Of a DNA stretch of 7,984 bases, positions 6,511-7,984 are shown piece after piece. Numbering within the stretch: position 1 is the first letter of the stretch; each line of letters starts with the position of its first letter. The notes beneath the pieces were generated by a model that made no database searches, had not been told where the DNA came from, and saw only the letters and a program-made list of their open reading frames with translations. This DNA is from JBBQKF01 sp038326615. Lineage in GTDB: Bacteria; Bacillota; Clostridia; Saccharofermentanales; UBA5734. The translations under genes were made by a program, and so were the position numbers. The stretch is taken from the NCBI GenBank assembly GCA_038326615.1, contig JBBQKF010000114.1:1-7984 (forward strand), read 5' to 3'.

Positions 6511-6652
6511 AATAACCTCCCAAAAAGTAACATAAATAACAATATATTTGTAACATAGTTTTCGAACATAAGCAATCACTACGGCAAAAAAACATCAATA
6601 ATACAAAAAAATTAACAATTTTGACTTGAAAATGGTCTTTATACAACCTTAT

Positions 6653-6675
6653 GAATATTATTCGTATGTTATAAT
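6653..6675 (+). promoter_or_regulatory. Extended -10 promoter with overlapping dyad, upstream of the ATPase gene
   Basis: TGTTATAAT at 6667-6675 is a perfect extended -10 element. No good -35 box lies 16-18 bases upstream. Instead a perfect 11-base dyad, GAATATTATTC (6653-6663), sits just upstream of the -10 element, where a regulator could touch RNA polymerase. The expected transcription start is near 6682, giving a 5' leader of about 70 bases before the SD (AAGGGAAG, 6743-6750). The 244-base space between the divergent genes (6511-6754) shows nothing else I can name. Confidence 0.55.
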
Positions 6676-6754
6676 GGCTTATGGAAACATTAGCTTCCAA
6701 AAGGAAAGGACGAACAATATTGTCTTTAAGATAAAATTGTTTAAGGGAAGAAAA

Positions 6755-7663
6755 ATGAGCAAAGATTTGATGATTGGTAAAAACAGTAAGCTGGCAAGCT
6801 TATTTGATGAAAAGATTTCTATATTTATTGGTGCTTATGGAAGCGGAAAGTCTGAAGTTGCTGTTAATTTTGCTATGTATCTTGCAGATAGAAACAAGGT
6901 AATTGCAAAAAATAATGTAAAAGAAAATGCTAAAAACATTGCTATAAAAAATGCTAAAAACATTGCTATAAAAAATGCTAAAGATAGTGATAAAGATAGT
7001 GGTAAAGAAAATGATAATGATAATTTCATGGATAATGATAGAGGCAATGAATCTTCTCTTCAATACAATGAAATTGTTTTGGCTGACCTTGATATTATTA
7101 ACCCATATTTCAGGTCTGTTGATGCAAAAATTGTTCTCGAAAAACATGGGGTGCATGTTATTTCTCCACAATTTGCCAATACAAATATTGAAATTCCTGC
7201 AATTCCAGGAGAAATATATTCAGTTTTTGACCAACCACAAATCAGAGGTGTCCTTGACATTGGCGGCGAAGACCTTGGCGCAAGAGTTGTTGCCAATCTT
7301 CAAAACAGAATCATGTCTGTACCATTTGCGGTTTATATGGTCGTTAATTTAAACCGCCCATTTACAAACTCAAAAGAAAAAATTATAACTATGATGCGTG
7401 AACTTGAAGAAACAACTGGGCTTAAAACAAAAGGTTTTATTAATAATACAAATCTTTTGTCGTTTTCTTGCGTTGATGACCTTTTAAACGCAAATGAGGT
7501 TTTAAGACAAGTTGAAATAGAGACTGGTGTGCCTGTTGCATTCGCTTCTGGTATGCACGATAATTATCCAGCTGAGTGGGGGAATGAAACTCCTGATAAT
7601 GTTCCATTTTTAAGACTTTCGAGAACAATTTCATATGAAGAGCCTCTTCTTTTTAATGATTAA
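6755..7663 (+). CDS. P-loop ATPase (MinD/ParA-like) with repeat-rich insertion
   Basis: The protein has 302 residues from ATG 6755, preceded by AAGGGAAG; the in-frame ATG at 6626 lies upstream of the promoter and lacks an SD. The P-loop is GAYGSGKS (26-33). A second conserved block, VLADLDIINPYFRS (108-121), corresponds to the switch strand of SIMIBI-class NTPases, followed by SPQFANTN, PAIPGEI, LDIGGEDLGARV (Walker B-like, with DIGG), NRPFT and GFINNTN, which may bind the base. From memory this matches a clostridial family of ATP-binding proteins often encoded beside 2-oxoacid:ferredoxin oxidoreductases; none is seen here, though the downstream DNA is cut off. There is no signal peptide or membrane segment. 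In relatives the helix after the P-loop runs straight into the switch strand. Here residues about 49-105 are an extra Lys/Asn/Asp-rich low-complexity insert containing tandem repeats. The substrate is unknown. Confidence 0.85.
   Translation: MSKDLMIGKNSKLASLFDEKISIFIGAYGSGKSEVAVNFAMYLADRNKVIAKNNVKENAKNIAIKNAKNIAIKNAKDSDKDSGKENDNDNFMDNDRGNESSLQYNEIVLADLDIINPYFRSVDAKIVLEKHGVHVISPQFANTNIEIPAIPGEIYSVFDQPQIRGVLDIGGEDLGARVVANLQNRIMSVPFAVYMVVNLNRPFTNSKEKIITMMRELEETTGLKTKGFINNTNLLSFSCVDDLLNANEVLRQVEIETGVPVAFASGMHDNYPAEWGNETPDNVPFLRLSRTISYEEPLLFND
6926..7003 (+). repeat. Nested in-frame tandem repeats inside the ATPase gene
   Basis: Two perfect 24-base units (6926-6949 and 6950-6973) each encode NAKNIAIK, followed by a 9-base partial third copy (6974-6982, NAK). 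A second array follows directly: two 12-base units (6980-6991 and 6992-7003, 11 of 12 identical) encoding KDSD and KDSG. AATGAT-type hexamers continue to about 7023. Every unit is a multiple of three, so copy-number changes keep the frame, as expected for slippage tolerated in a surface loop. Confidence 0.9.
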
Positions 7664-7860
7664 GTGAAAGTTTAAGAAAAAAAGCGAATTATTTTGTAAA
7701 TATTGACAATTCTGTCGATAAAATTATTATTGAATAATATGCATTAAATCTTTATAATCAATTAGAGTAATTAATTAGCTTAAAAAAAGTAAAAAAATTG
7801 AAAAAAGTAAAAATTAAATAATTGAGAAAAGCAAAAGGTAAAAAAACTAAGTAAAACGAT
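7664..7860. other. AT-rich non-coding region downstream of the ATPase gene
   Basis: There is no convincing open frame and no G/C-rich terminator hairpin after the ATPase stop. The left half carries two promoter candidates. From about 7771 the sequence becomes A-rich with scattered GTAA, TTGA and GTTA-like interruptions, which look like decayed relatives of the 9-base units that follow. Several frames are closed by stops (for example TGA at 7823-7825). Confidence 0.6.
7703..7758 (+). promoter_or_regulatory. Two overlapping SigA-type promoter candidates pointing into the repeat array
   Basis: P1 is TTGACA (7703-7708, 6 of 6) with TATTAT (7725-7730, 5 of 6), spacer 16. P2 is TTGAAT (7730-7735, 4 of 6) with TATAAT (7753-7758, 6 of 6), spacer 17. 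Both would start rightward transcription around 7738 or 7766, through the A-rich tract and the 9-bp array. AT-rich DNA yields chance matches, but a perfect -35 and a perfect -10 at proper spacings are notable. Confidence 0.55.
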
Positions 7861-7984
7861 AAAAGTTAAAAAAGTTAAAAAAGTTAAAAAAGTTAAAAAA
7901 GTTAAAAAAGTTAAAAAAGTTAAAAAAGTTAAAAAAGTTAAAAAAGTTAAAAAAGTTAAAAAAGTTAAAAAAGTTAAAAAAGTT
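7861..7984. repeat. Perfect 9-bp tandem array, cut by the window edge
   Basis: GTTAAAAAA repeats without a mismatch from 7865: 13 full units to 7981, then GTT at 7982-7984, and the period extends left to 7861. The copy number is a lower limit. On the plus strand one frame encodes Lys-Lys-Val repeats, one encodes Lys-Lys-Leu, and the third has a stop in every unit. The KKV frame is open only from 7826, with no usable start codon or SD seen, so coding is not supported from this window. This is a minisatellite-like array, not a CRISPR. Confidence 0.95.

Noticed and set aside
6511..6579. Longer start for the small OadG-like gene
   Set aside because: The perfect GGAGG directly precedes the ATG at 6508-6510, and the extension has no ribosome binding site.
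6626..6754. N-terminal extension of the ATPase by 43 residues
   Set aside because: The ATG at 6626 lies upstream of the extended -10 promoter and has no SD; ATG 6755 has AAGGGAAG.
6900..7069. Intein or mobile intron in the ATPase
   Set aside because: The insert is short and low-complexity, with no splicing-block motifs and no endonuclease.
6800..7171. Minus-strand open frames opposite the ATPase insertion, rich in Phe/Ile or Ser/Leu
   Set aside because: These are antisense shadows of AT-rich low-complexity DNA, with no SD and no family features.
7861..7984. CRISPR array
   Set aside because: The units are 9 bases in direct tandem with no spacers.

Overview
The window looks like chromosomal DNA of a low-GC Firmicute, most likely a member of the Clostridia. 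This rests on the strongly AT-rich sequence, Shine-Dalgarno (SD) sites of the GGAGG type, a MutS2 with a C-terminal Smr domain, an archaeal-type phosphoglycerate mutase and a DUF6054-like small protein. No phage, transposase, CRISPR array, tRNA or rRNA was seen. Most of the window is housekeeping, but the spaces between genes and one coding region carry unusual repeat structure.

Left part (1-1752): the C-terminal end of a probable 6-phosphofructokinase enters from the left. A 107-residue DUF6054-like protein follows, then a 366-base gap holding a 154-bp element bounded by 21-bp imperfect inverted repeats. Next comes rhaM (L-rhamnose mutarotase), and then the remains of a TrmH/SpoU-family RNA methyltransferase gene, broken by a one-base deletion in an A-run and lacking its catalytic domain.

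Central part (1753-6114): a strong promoter sits so close to a pgsA-like CDP-alcohol phosphatidyltransferase gene that the transcript should be leaderless. That gene overlaps mutS2 by 4 bases (ATGA), so the two probably form a translationally coupled pair for phospholipid synthesis and collided-ribosome/DNA processing. mutS2 meets a cofactor-independent phosphoglycerate mutase gene head-on, with the two coding ends overlapping by 11 bases.

Right part (6115-7984): a small minus-strand gene with an OadG-like C-terminus lies upstream of the mutase gene, and diverges from a plus-strand P-loop ATPase gene. The ATPase carries a lysine- and asparagine-rich insertion of roughly 55 residues, built from DNA tandem repeats, right after its P-loop helix. 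After it come two overlapping promoter candidates and an A-rich tract that becomes a perfect 9-bp tandem array running off the window edge.

The genes do not form one pathway. I see no clear new defence or mobile system. The strongest leads are the inverted-repeat element, the leaderless pgsA arrangement, the repeat-expanded ATPase and the terminal 9-bp array.
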